Source: UBA993 sp964436815
Lineage (GTDB): Bacteria; Bacillota; Dethiobacteria; DTU022
Assembly (NCBI GenBank): GCA_964436815.1
Contig: CAYTER010000082.1
Location: 1-6,573, forward strand
Length of the DNA stretch: 6,573 bases
Direction of reading: 5' to 3'
Shown here: positions 1 to 6,310 of the stretch, piece after piece
How the letters are laid out: every line of letters starts with the position of its first letter
How positions within the stretch are numbered: position 1 is the stretch's first letter
Program-made: the position numbers and the translations under genes
Notes under the pieces: generated by a model
What the model was told of the DNA's origin: nothing
The model's database searches: none
Seen by the model: the letters and a program-made list of their open reading frames with translations, nothing else

Positions 1-350
1 ACCGCCTGAGCAGAACCATAGAAGACGCTGACTTTATTGCTTTTCATCATCTCTTCTACATGGCCTACCAGTTCGCTGACCACTGTTTTCTTTTTGGACT
101 GTAATAGCGGATAAGAGAAATTATAATCGCTGAAAGTGAAACCGAACTCGCCAGCACTCTGGAGTCGGCGGTTCAGAGCAGCGCCATGAGTCAAAACCTT
201 AGTCGGGATACAACCGTGGTTCAGGCAGACACCACCAAGCGCTTCTTTTTCGACCACTGCTGTCTTTAGCCCCAGTGAACCGGCCCTGAGTGCAGCCAGA
301 TAACCACCGGGCCCGCCGCCAATGATGACCACCTTATATTTATCTGCCAT
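1..350 (-). CDS. lpdA: Dihydrolipoyl dehydrogenase (glycine cleavage L-protein), N-terminal part; 3' end beyond window
   Basis: Flavoprotein that reoxidises the dihydrolipoyl arm of GcvH and passes electrons to NAD+; cytoplasmic. About 116 codons are visible, beginning MADKYKVVIIGGGPGG. Residues 6-16 form the first beta strand and the GxGxxG loop that binds FAD. E34 ends the second strand, as expected for binding the adenosine ribose. The redox-active disulfide motif GGVCLNHGCIPTK lies at residues 39-51, with C42 and C47 as the active pair. The usual family wording is GGTCLNxGCIPSK, so V41, H45 and T50 are mild variants. The ATG follows an AGGAAG-type ribosome binding site by about 9 nt and lies 25 nt after the lipM-like stop, so it is probably the last or a late gene of the operon. 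Related flavin disulfide reductases (glutathione or mercuric reductase) share the fold, but the start MADKYKVVIIGGGPGG and the gcv context favour Lpd. The NAD and dimerisation domains lie outside the window. Confidence 0.93.
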   Translation of the reverse strand, partial: MADKYKVVIIGGGPGGYLAALRAGSLGLKTAVVEKEALGGVCLNHGCIPTKVLTHGAALNRRLQSAGEFGFTFSDYNFSYPLLQSKKKTVVSELVGHVEEMMKSNKVSVFYGSAQA

Positions 351-375
351 AATTTTTCACTTCCTTTCAAACTGA

Positions 376-1134
376 TCAATTGTTCTTTAAAAGAGTCCGC
401 ACGCTGGTGAAAACAGCCGGAATGGTCAGGGAAAAGCCTTTGACCAGGGCTCTAGTCATTTTTTCATAACTGATGTCATATCCCAAATCGAGCAGTCCTG
501 CTGCCTGATCACCTAAGTTAATTTCTCTATGCTGTTTATCTTTCCGGTAATCCGGCCTTAATACCTGCCGGTATAAATCAACCGGAAGCTTAAAGAGAAT
601 AGCCCCATGCTGGAGCAGCACACCATCGCGGCGCAGTTGGGCGCTGCCAACCACTTTTTTGCCGGAAACCTGGATCTCGTATGCTGAAGAGGTGTCAAAA
701 CATGAACCGGGAGCAATTGCCGCCTGCCCGCCTTTCTCCGGCACGATTGAAGCGGTTATTCCCACCAGGTTGAGAGCGGTTACCAGGCCGCGGCTGATTG
801 AGCGATAGGCATCAAGAACGCTGCCCCGATCAATAAAAGGGTGTGCTTCCGGCACAATAATACTGTAAGTTAGCTCATCACAGTGCAACACCGCACGACC
901 GCCAGTCGGGCGCCGGACCAGATCGATTCCGGCCCTGCGGCAGGCCTCCAGATCGGCCACCTCGGTTTCATCCTGGAAGTAGCCGATCGATAAGGCAGGA
1001 GGATCCCAGCGGTAAAGTCTTAAAATCGGCGGGCTATCTCCTACGGTAACCTCTTCTAAAAGCTCAAGATCCCGATCCATATTATCCCTGCCCTTTAAGG
1101 GCGGATCAATAATTAGTCGCCACTGGTAGCGCAT
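376..1134 (-). CDS. lipM: LipM-type octanoyltransferase (BPL/LplA/LipB family)
   Basis: Probably transfers octanoyl from octanoyl-ACP to the lipoyl-acceptor lysine of GcvH, the first step of lipoyl assembly. The 252-aa protein covers one biotin/lipoate ligase-transferase domain. Visible motifs are GYFQ (51-54), the RRPTGGRAVLH signature (74-84), SCFDTSSAYEI (144-154), GKKVVGSAQ (158-166) and GVLLQHG (171-177). C145 aligns with the acyl-thioester cysteine of Bacillus subtilis LipM (SVCFDAPSWYEL), and K160 with the conserved lysine of the GSAQ motif. It is somewhat shorter than B. subtilis LipM (about 278 aa), mainly before the cysteine motif and at the C-terminus. Automatic annotation would likely say 'lipoate-protein ligase', but the cysteine and the absence of an accessory LplA C-terminal domain favour a transferase. 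The ATG is 1 nt after the preceding stop, with AAAGGG 7 nt upstream. Its place directly behind two lipoyl-synthase-like genes supports the role. LipL-type amidotransferase activity is a less likely alternative. Confidence 0.82.
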   Translation of the reverse strand: MRYQWRLIIDPPLKGRDNMDRDLELLEEVTVGDSPPILRLYRWDPPALSIGYFQDETEVADLEACRRAGIDLVRRPTGGRAVLHCDELTYSIIVPEAHPFIDRGSVLDAYRSISRGLVTALNLVGITASIVPEKGGQAAIAPGSCFDTSSAYEIQVSGKKVVGSAQLRRDGVLLQHGAILFKLPVDLYRQVLRPDYRKDKQHREINLGDQAAGLLDLGYDISYEKMTRALVKGFSLTIPAVFTSVRTLLKNN

Positions 1135-1135
1135 C

Positions 1136-2122
1136 TCAATACCCTTTCAGCACAGCGGGCAAACCTTCTTCGGCTGTCAGTCCGGGCAGCAGGCTGAGCG
1201 CTGAAATAATCTCTTCTTCTGCCAGCGGCCGGTGATAATTATATACGGTTTTACCCGGACGCTCATTGTAGTACGGGCGGTTGCAACCGGGGCAGCCGCT
1301 GGTTCTGAATGCTTCGCCCCCGGCTAGTTTTCCTGCCAAAACGTCTGTCGGCAGACCGAATGATAAAAGTTTTCCCTGATCAAAAATTAATGTATTAAGT
1401 GAAACAACCTGCGTTTTTAAAAGATAGAGCCCAGCCTGGACCCTCCGGTACTGATCAAGCCGCGGCGGATCAAGATACTCGAGCGGGGTTCCTTTTAAGG
1501 GAACGAAAGCAAATAAAGCCAGAGTAATTCCTTCTTTTAACAACCTGTCAGTCAGTTTAAGCAGCTCTTCTTCGCTTTCCCCGAGACCGCAGATCAGGTG
1601 GGTGCTGATCCGGCCAGGCAAACTGCGGGCACAACCAATTAAAAGGTCAAGTTTCTTATCGAAAGAGCCCCCCTTAATGCGGCTGTAGACCTCAGGCGAT
1701 ACAACATCAATGGAAATAGAAAGTCTTTCAGCGCCGGCAGCAATAACTGCTTCTGCTTCCTGTATGCTGGCAATCCAGGCTGATAAGGATAAGGGAAGAG
1801 AGCTGATTTTCTTAAGTCTATCGATCTGCTTAAGCAGCGGCCAAATCCCTTCACTCCATCTGACTGACTGCAGGCAGATCCTTTCAATTCCTTTTGACTC
1901 TGCCTCGATCAGCGCTTTCTCGATCTCCGCCCAGTTGTATTCCGGCCAGGTAATCCGGCCCAGTCGCCCTAACGCTTCGCTTCTACCCAAACCCTGGGGA
2001 CAAAAGGCGCAGCTCATTTGGCAGTTTTCACCGGACAGCAGGTATGCAGTTGTCGGATAAGCATCCATCCTGTTTGCTCTTAAGCCTAAGCAGGCAGCCG
2101 TTCCGGCTGATAGGCGAATCAT
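1136..2122 (-). CDS. Radical SAM protein, probable component of LipS1/LipS2-type two-protein lipoyl synthase (larger partner)
   Basis: Probable sulfur-inserting radical SAM enzyme that, with the adjacent 298-aa protein, converts octanoyl-GcvH to lipoyl-GcvH. In the 328-aa form starting MIRLSAG, the radical SAM cluster motif CxxxCxxC is C34-C38-C41 (ENCQMSCAFC). A glycine-rich GLGESEEE segment lies at 179-186, in the region of the barrel that contacts SAM. A C-terminal GCPGCNRPYYNERPG motif has C277 and C280, and C83 (ICLQS) sits in the barrel; these are candidate ligands of a second Fe-S cluster. Such proteins are usually labelled biotin synthase-related. The ATG at 2122-2120 overlaps the upstream stop as ATGA, with GGGGAG about 11 nt before it. 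A GTG at 2134 would add four residues (M-L-F-T) but lacks a sensible ribosome binding site. I cannot decide from sequence whether this is LipS1 or LipS2. Alternatives are BioB-like enzymes for another substrate; no other biotin gene is here. Confidence 0.78.
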   Translation of the reverse strand: MIRLSAGTAACLGLRANRMDAYPTTAYLLSGENCQMSCAFCPQGLGRSEALGRLGRITWPEYNWAEIEKALIEAESKGIERICLQSVRWSEGIWPLLKQIDRLKKISSLPLSLSAWIASIQEAEAVIAAGAERLSISIDVVSPEVYSRIKGGSFDKKLDLLIGCARSLPGRISTHLICGLGESEEELLKLTDRLLKEGITLALFAFVPLKGTPLEYLDPPRLDQYRRVQAGLYLLKTQVVSLNTLIFDQGKLLSFGLPTDVLAGKLAGGEAFRTSGCPGCNRPYYNERPGKTVYNYHRPLAEEEIISALSLLPGLTAEEGLPAVLKGY

Positions 2123-3015
2123 AGTGAACAGCACTCCCCGGAAATAGTAATGTTTAAACCAAGAGCCACTGCTTTCCGGCGGGCTGACGGAGCCGGCAAA
2201 ACTATTTTATTGACCCCGGCCTGCAGGGCTAAAAGATCAAGATCTTCCCGGTACTTTCCGCCGGGTCTCATGCAGCCTAAATAAATCGGGATTCTTGGAA
2301 ACATCAGGCGGGCTGTAGCAATGAGGCGTGCCACCTGATCAAGCGGCGGCGGGGAGTTTTTTTCAAAAGCAGTACCGGCAGTGGGGCGAAAAACAATCAG
2401 GCTGATCGCTTCAACCGGCTCGCTTTGCAGCTTTTGAAGCAGCCGGTATTCGCCTCCGATCCTGCCTCCATCAAGACCGATGCAGATATGCGGAATAACC
2501 CGGTTGTGTTTTAAAAGGTTACGGTAAGCCTGCAAATATTGTTCGGCTGTAGATGATAAACCGTAAACACGGGCGATTGTTTGATCATCCCCGGGCAAAT
2601 CAAAAGATACTACTGATGCCAGCTCTCCTAAAGCCTCTGCCTCTTCGCGGCTAACCAGGCCGCTATGCAGGTTTAAGGCCCCGCGGCCAGCCAGTTTCTT
2701 TAAAGCCGACCAGTTTTCCTTAAGCGGCACCCGTCCCTGTCCGGTACAGCCACCGGAAACGAGATAACTGGTTGCGCTGCCTTTTCTATTGGCTAAAGCC
2801 TGATCAATGGTAGCCATTTTTTTTAAGTACTTTCCGCCGCAATGAGCACATGCGAGTTGACAATCAGTTCCGGTTACACTCACTGCCAGGGTCTGGCTCG
2901 GCACTGCAAATTCAATTTGGTTTGCGAAAAACGCCGATCTTACCTGCCAGCTTTTATCGAGCAGCCAGTGTAGAGAATCGCCGGGATAAATTTTTTCTTG
3001 AAGAAAGCTGTTCAT
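2119..3015 (-). CDS. Radical SAM protein, probable component of LipS1/LipS2-type two-protein lipoyl synthase (smaller partner)
   Basis: Second radical SAM protein of the pair, 298 aa. The cluster motif CxxxCxxC is C52-C56-C59 (TDCQLACAHCGGKY). Next is a YLVSGGC segment ending at C90, where the GG pair fits the usual SAM-binding GGE-like position. The barrel continues through HICIGLDGG (176-184) and SLIVFRPTAGT (205-215). C248 lies in LGCMRPGGKY, and the chain ends ECCSL with C295 and C296. C90, C248 and C295/C296 are candidate ligands for an auxiliary Fe-S cluster, as reported for LipS1 and LipS2, but which ones serve cannot be told by eye. The start at 3015 has only a weak GAGG about 13 nt upstream, and the gene follows an 89-nt gap with a hairpin, so its expression may be set below gcvPB. 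It overlaps the next radical SAM gene by 4 nt, implying coupled synthesis of the two partners. LipS1 versus LipS2 is unresolved. Confidence 0.78.
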   Translation of the reverse strand: MNSFLQEKIYPGDSLHWLLDKSWQVRSAFFANQIEFAVPSQTLAVSVTGTDCQLACAHCGGKYLKKMATIDQALANRKGSATSYLVSGGCTGQGRVPLKENWSALKKLAGRGALNLHSGLVSREEAEALGELASVVSFDLPGDDQTIARVYGLSSTAEQYLQAYRNLLKHNRVIPHICIGLDGGRIGGEYRLLQKLQSEPVEAISLIVFRPTAGTAFEKNSPPPLDQVARLIATARLMFPRIPIYLGCMRPGGKYREDLDLLALQAGVNKIVLPAPSARRKAVALGLNITISGECCSL

Positions 3016-3060
3016 CTTAGTTTTTAAACCTCAAAATCTAAATAAAAACTTGATGGTTGC

Positions 3061-3090
3061 GGCCCTGGCTGATCCTGTACAGCCAGGGCC
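3061..3090 (-). promoter_or_regulatory. Perfect 11-bp inverted repeat (hairpin) in the gcvPB to radical SAM gap
   Basis: Arms at 3061-3071 and 3080-3090 (GGCCCTGGCTG / CAGCCAGGGCC) pair perfectly around an 8-nt loop. The hairpin sits in the only sizeable gap of the window (3016-3104), 15 nt past the gcvPB stop. In the direction of transcription, the run TTTTTATTT begins about 12 nt after the stem, too far for a textbook intrinsic terminator. It may act as a leaky terminator, an RNA stability element protecting the gcv transcript, or a processing site that lowers output of the lip genes. I see no convincing -35/-10 pair in the rest of the gap. Confidence 0.6.
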
Positions 3091-3104
3091 CTGAATAAAT
3101 CAGA

Positions 3105-4562
3105 TTAACGCTTTTGCCAGCGCAGGACAGGACTGCGGGCAGCACGGACCTCATCAAGACGCCCAACCACTGTGTTGTAAGGACCGTGTGCCACATGCTC
3201 AGCATCCTGGTCAATAGCATCGGCTATATCCTGCATCGTCCTGGCGAAGGCATCCAAGGTCTCTTTGCTTTCTGTCTCCGTCGGTTCAATCATCAGCGCT
3301 TCTTCGACGATGAGCGGAAAATAAACTGTTGGCGGATGGAAACCGCGATCCAACAGAGCTTTGGCAATATCGCCGGCTCCGGCCCCTTTCTTCTTTTCCG
3401 GCCGCGCCGATAAAACAAACTCATGCTTACAGGTGCGATCATAAGGCAGATAATAGGTCTTTTTCAGCAGGTTCATCAGGTAGTTGGCGTTTAGCACTGC
3501 GTCGGTCGATACCTGCTTTAAACCCTCTCCACCCAGCATTCTTAAGTAAGTATAAGCTTTGATCACTACCCCGAAATTGCCGTAGAAGGAGTGCATTTTA
3601 CCGATGCTCTCCGGCAGATCGTAGTTAAAATAAAAAGCAGAATCTTTTTTTTCAACCAGGGGTACCGGGAGAAAAGGAATAAGCCTCTCTTTTACCCCAA
3701 CCGGACCTCCGCCCGGTCCGCCCCCGCCATGCGGAGTGGAGAATGTTTTATGAATATTAAGGTGAACTACATCAAAACCCATATCACCCGGGCGGGTATA
3801 CCCCATAATGGCGTTCATGTTTGCACCGTCATAATAGAGCAAACCTCCCGCTTCATGAACCGCTTTGGCGATTTCAATGATTTCTTCTTCAAATAACCCG
3901 AGAGTACTGGGATTTGTCAGCATCAGAGCCGATGTCTGATCATCAACTGCCGCTTTTAGCGCCTCCAGGTCAACCAGACCGCGATCATCGCAGGGAACCT
4001 GGACCACTTCATAACCAGCCATACTTACTGTGGCCGGATTGGTGCCGTGTGCCGAAAGGGGTATCAAAACTTTGTTTCTTTGCTGATCCCCCCGCTGATT
4101 GTGGTAAGCCTGGATTAGCATTAAACCGGTCAACTCACCATGCGCTCCGGCAGCGGGCTGCAGGGTAAAACGATCCATCCCGGTAAGGGCTTTTAAACCC
4201 TGTTCCATGGTGTAGAGCAGCTCCAGGGCGCCCTGGACTGTTTCCTCCGGCTGGCAGGGATGAAGGCACGCAAAACCAGGCAGCGCTGCTGCATCCTCGT
4301 TAACCTTGGGGTTGTATTTCATGGTGCATGACCCTAGTGGGTAAAATCCTGTATCCACCCCAAAGTTACGCGTCGAAAGTTCAGTAAAGTGCCTTATTAC
4401 TTCATTTTCCGAGAGCTCCGGCAACCCGGGAGCTTCAGCCCTTCTGAGCGGCTGTGGCAAGAACTGCTCCAGCGGTTTTTCGGGAACATCACAGGTAGAC
4501 AGAGAATAACCCTTACGGCCGGGTCGGCTTATTTCAAATAACAGGGCTTTTGGTTTTCTCAT
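3105..4562 (-). CDS. gcvPB: Glycine dehydrogenase (decarboxylating) subunit 2, PLP-binding half of P-protein
   Basis: With GcvPA, forms the P-protein (EC 1.4.4.2), which decarboxylates glycine via pyridoxal phosphate and transfers the aminomethyl group to the lipoyl arm of GcvH. In the 485-aa form starting MRKPKALLFE, recognisable segments are GSCTMKYNPK (77-86), HGTNPA (172-177), DGANMNA (245-251) and the PLP site NIHKTFSTPHGGGGPGGG (269-286), with K272 as the Schiff-base lysine. Length matches the family (about 485-490 aa). The upstream in-frame ATG at 4568 would give a 487-aa protein but lies immediately beside the ribosome binding site. The ATG at 4562 has GGAGG 7 nt upstream and overlaps the gcvPA stop as ATGA, so I prefer it. 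Split P-protein is typical of Firmicutes, Thermotogae and archaea, whereas Proteobacteria usually have a single fused GcvP. Confidence 0.97.
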   Translation of the reverse strand: MRKPKALLFEISRPGRKGYSLSTCDVPEKPLEQFLPQPLRRAEAPGLPELSENEVIRHFTELSTRNFGVDTGFYPLGSCTMKYNPKVNEDAAALPGFACLHPCQPEETVQGALELLYTMEQGLKALTGMDRFTLQPAAGAHGELTGLMLIQAYHNQRGDQQRNKVLIPLSAHGTNPATVSMAGYEVVQVPCDDRGLVDLEALKAAVDDQTSALMLTNPSTLGLFEEEIIEIAKAVHEAGGLLYYDGANMNAIMGYTRPGDMGFDVVHLNIHKTFSTPHGGGGPGGGPVGVKERLIPFLPVPLVEKKDSAFYFNYDLPESIGKMHSFYGNFGVVIKAYTYLRMLGGEGLKQVSTDAVLNANYLMNLLKKTYYLPYDRTCKHEFVLSARPEKKKGAGAGDIAKALLDRGFHPPTVYFPLIVEEALMIEPTETESKETLDAFARTMQDIADAIDQDAEHVAHGPYNTVVGRLDEVRAARSPVLRWQKR

Positions 4563-5908
4563 TTCCATCCCTCCAGTTCCCGGACCAGATCATCAATCTC
4601 GTCTTTAGTTCTTTTTTCTGTAAAAGCAAAGAGCATTGCATTTTTCAGTTCGGGGTAGTATGGGCTGAGGTCAACCCCACCCAGTATATTTTTCTCCAGC
4701 AATTTACGGTTAAGGGCAGCCGGCTCGCCGGGTACAGTAACCGCAAATTCCTTAAAGTTAATCCCCGGGAAAACCAGCGAATAGTTATTAAGAGCTGTGA
4801 TCCTGTCTCTGGCATAAGCGGTTTTGCGAATGCATTGTTCGGCCACCTCGCGCATTCCCTGTGGGCCCATTACTGACAGGTAAACAGAAGCAGCAAGAGC
4901 GACCAGGGCCTCGTTAGAACAGATATTCGAAGCCGCTTTTTCACGCCTGATATGCTGTTCCCTGGTTTGGAGGGTTAAAACAAACCCGCGATTGCCTTCA
5001 CTGTCAACCGTTTCTCCGGCGATACGGCCAGGCATCTGGCGGACAAACTTCTCGCGGGCGGCCATAATTCCCAGCACCGGACCACCGAAGGAAGCAGGCA
5101 CCCCTAAAGACTGGCCCTCACCGACCACGATATCGGCGCCGTACTCGGCCGGAGTTTGCAGCAACCCCAGGGATATCGGGTCGGCGGATACCAAAAATAC
5201 CGCCTTATGCTCATGGACCAGATCAGCAATGCCGCTCATGTTCTCAACCATGCCGAAAAAGTTTGGCTGCTGCAGCACCACGGTGGCTACATCATCTGCC
5301 AGCATTGCTGCCAGGCTTTGGCGATCAGTACAGCCATCCCTTAAAGGTATTTCTTCCAGCTGCAGACCACGGCTGCGAAAGTAGTTTTGCAGCACAGCCC
5401 GGTAAAAGGGGCTGACCGAGCGTGAAACAAGCACCCTGGAACGACGGGTCGCCCCACAGCCCATGACAGCTCCTTCGGCTACTGCTGTTCCACCGTCATA
5501 CATCGAGGCGTTGGCTACGTCCATCCCGGTCAGCTGGCAGATCATCGTCTGATATTCGAAAATTGCCTGCAGCACACCCTGGCTGATTTCCGGCTGATAG
5601 GGTGTGTAAGAGGTATAAAATTCACTGCGCCCCGTAATATGCTTTATAACTGAAGGAATAAAATGATCGTAAATCCCAGCGCCCATGAACGATACAGCGT
5701 TCTGGGAATGCCTGTTTTTTTCTCCCAGGCAGCTTAAATGATTCATTACTTCCGCTTCGGACATCGCCGGGGGCAGATCAAGTTCTCCCTGGAAACGCAC
5801 CCCTGAAGGGATATCTTTAAATAAATCCTCCACCGAAGCAGCACCGATGGCCTTTAACATCTCCTGCCGATCCTGATCAGTGAGAGGAAGATAATGCGAA
5901 CCACCCAT
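4559..5908 (-). CDS. gcvPA: Glycine dehydrogenase (decarboxylating) subunit 1, N-terminal half of P-protein
   Basis: Partner subunit of GcvPB in the glycine cleavage P-protein. It has the aminotransferase-like fold but no PLP-bound lysine of its own. The 449-aa length is normal for the family. The N-terminus HYLPLTDQDRQEML (5-18) matches the usual RYLPxTxxDxxEML start. Conserved stretches are YTPYQPEISQG (101-111), LTGMDVANASMYDGGTA (126-142), GEGQSLGVPASFGGP (263-277), and the segment from RIAGET (295-300) through GFVLTLQTREQHIRREKA (308-325) to SNICSN (327-332). The start is 3 nt after the gcvH stop, with a repeated GGAGG ribosome binding site encoded in the end of gcvH. The gene overlaps gcvPB by 4 nt, consistent with equal production of the two subunits. 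No frameshift or missing block was seen. Confidence 0.97.
   Translation of the reverse strand: MGGSHYLPLTDQDRQEMLKAIGAASVEDLFKDIPSGVRFQGELDLPPAMSEAEVMNHLSCLGEKNRHSQNAVSFMGAGIYDHFIPSVIKHITGRSEFYTSYTPYQPEISQGVLQAIFEYQTMICQLTGMDVANASMYDGGTAVAEGAVMGCGATRRSRVLVSRSVSPFYRAVLQNYFRSRGLQLEEIPLRDGCTDRQSLAAMLADDVATVVLQQPNFFGMVENMSGIADLVHEHKAVFLVSADPISLGLLQTPAEYGADIVVGEGQSLGVPASFGGPVLGIMAAREKFVRQMPGRIAGETVDSEGNRGFVLTLQTREQHIRREKAASNICSNEALVALAASVYLSVMGPQGMREVAEQCIRKTAYARDRITALNNYSLVFPGINFKEFAVTVPGEPAALNRKLLEKNILGGVDLSPYYPELKNAMLFAFTEKRTKDEIDDLVRELEGWK
4569..4574 (-). promoter_or_regulatory. Ribosome binding site deciding the gcvPB start
   Basis: GGAGGG inside the last codons of gcvPA. The GGAGG core is 7 nt before the ATG at 4562 but only 1 nt before the ATG at 4568, so the downstream ATG is the better start. 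Confidence 0.75.
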
Positions 5909-5911
5909 TTA

Positions 5912-6310
5912 TTATTCCTCCTCCTCCTTTATGATGAATTCTTCGTAGGCCGTTTTATCCATCAGATTGTTCAATTCTGCTTCATCTGCAATTTCCAGTT
6001 TAAAGACCCAACCTTCTCCATAAGGATCCTGGTTGATCGTTTCCGGTTGATCGAGTAAAACTTCGTTAACTTCAGTGACAGTACCGGAAAGAGGCGCATA
6101 AAGATCGGCCACTGCTTTCACCGACTCAACTACAGCAGCGCTCTTGCCGGCTTCCACAGTTGCTCCGACTTCAGGCAGCTCAACAAAGACAATTTCACCA
6201 AGCTTGTCCTGCGCATAATCACAGAGACCGACTACTGCCACGCCGCCTTCCTGGCGGGCCCATTCATGTTTTTTAGTATACTTCAGTCCATCAATCACTT
6301 TGTAGTTCAT
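5912..6310 (-). CDS. gcvH: Glycine cleavage system H protein (lipoyl carrier)
   Basis: Small acidic shuttle whose lipoylated lysine carries the aminomethyl intermediate between P-, T- and L-proteins. It is the likely substrate of the lipoyl-assembly genes downstream. The 132-aa length is normal. Near the start is TKKHEW (12-17), the usual H-protein opening, and the lipoyl motif ESVKAVADLYAP (62-73) places the modified lysine at K65. The flattened beta-barrel domain covers most of the chain, and the acidic C-terminus ends IIKEEEE. The ATG overlaps the gcvT stop by 1 nt (TAATG), with AGGAGGG 7 nt upstream, so the start is secure. The GAG-rich codons of the glutamate tail also form the ribosome binding site of gcvPA. 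Confidence 0.97.
   Translation of the reverse strand: MNYKVIDGLKYTKKHEWARQEGGVAVVGLCDYAQDKLGEIVFVELPEVGATVEAGKSAAVVESVKAVADLYAPLSGTVTEVNEVLLDQPETINQDPYGEGWVFKLEIADEAELNNLMDKTAYEEFIIKEEEE
5917..5929 (-). promoter_or_regulatory. Iterated ribosome binding site of gcvPA inside the gcvH glutamate tail
   Basis: AAGGAGGAGGAGG encodes Lys-Glu-Glu-Glu plus part of the last Glu of GcvH and offers three overlapping GGAGG registers. The nearest is 8 nt before the gcvPA ATG. Confidence 0.75.

Noticed and set aside
1639..1887. 82-aa minus-strand open frame within the larger radical SAM gene
   Set aside because: Out-of-frame shadow of a gene with a clear radical SAM motif and cysteine layout.
1710..2060. 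116-aa plus-strand open frame
   Set aside because: Lies wholly antisense to the larger radical SAM gene, has no recognisable motif and is explained by that gene's codons.
2251..2839. 13-nt exact direct repeat (2251-2263 and 2827-2839)
   Set aside because: Both copies encode Gly-Gly-Lys-Tyr in the same protein; a shared short peptide with equal codons is sufficient, with no sign of a mobile or recombinational repeat.
1136..3015. Biotin synthase (BioB) or a biotin locus
   Set aside because: The CxxxCxxC motif is shared, but two tandem copies beside gcv and lipM genes and the absence of other bio genes fit lipoyl synthesis better.
3038..3220. 60-aa minus-strand open frame across the gcvPB end and the hairpin
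   Set aside because: Mostly an out-of-frame reading of gcvPB that continues through the hairpin; no good start context or recognisable protein.
3114..4168. Several plus-strand open frames (3114-3413, 3329-3562, 3591-3896, 3914-4168)
   Set aside because: All are antisense to gcvPB, which is conserved along its whole length; their translations show no family features.
4550..5384. Plus-strand open frames (4550-4876, 4992-5384, 5156-5344)
   Set aside because: Antisense shadows of gcvPA, without motifs of their own.
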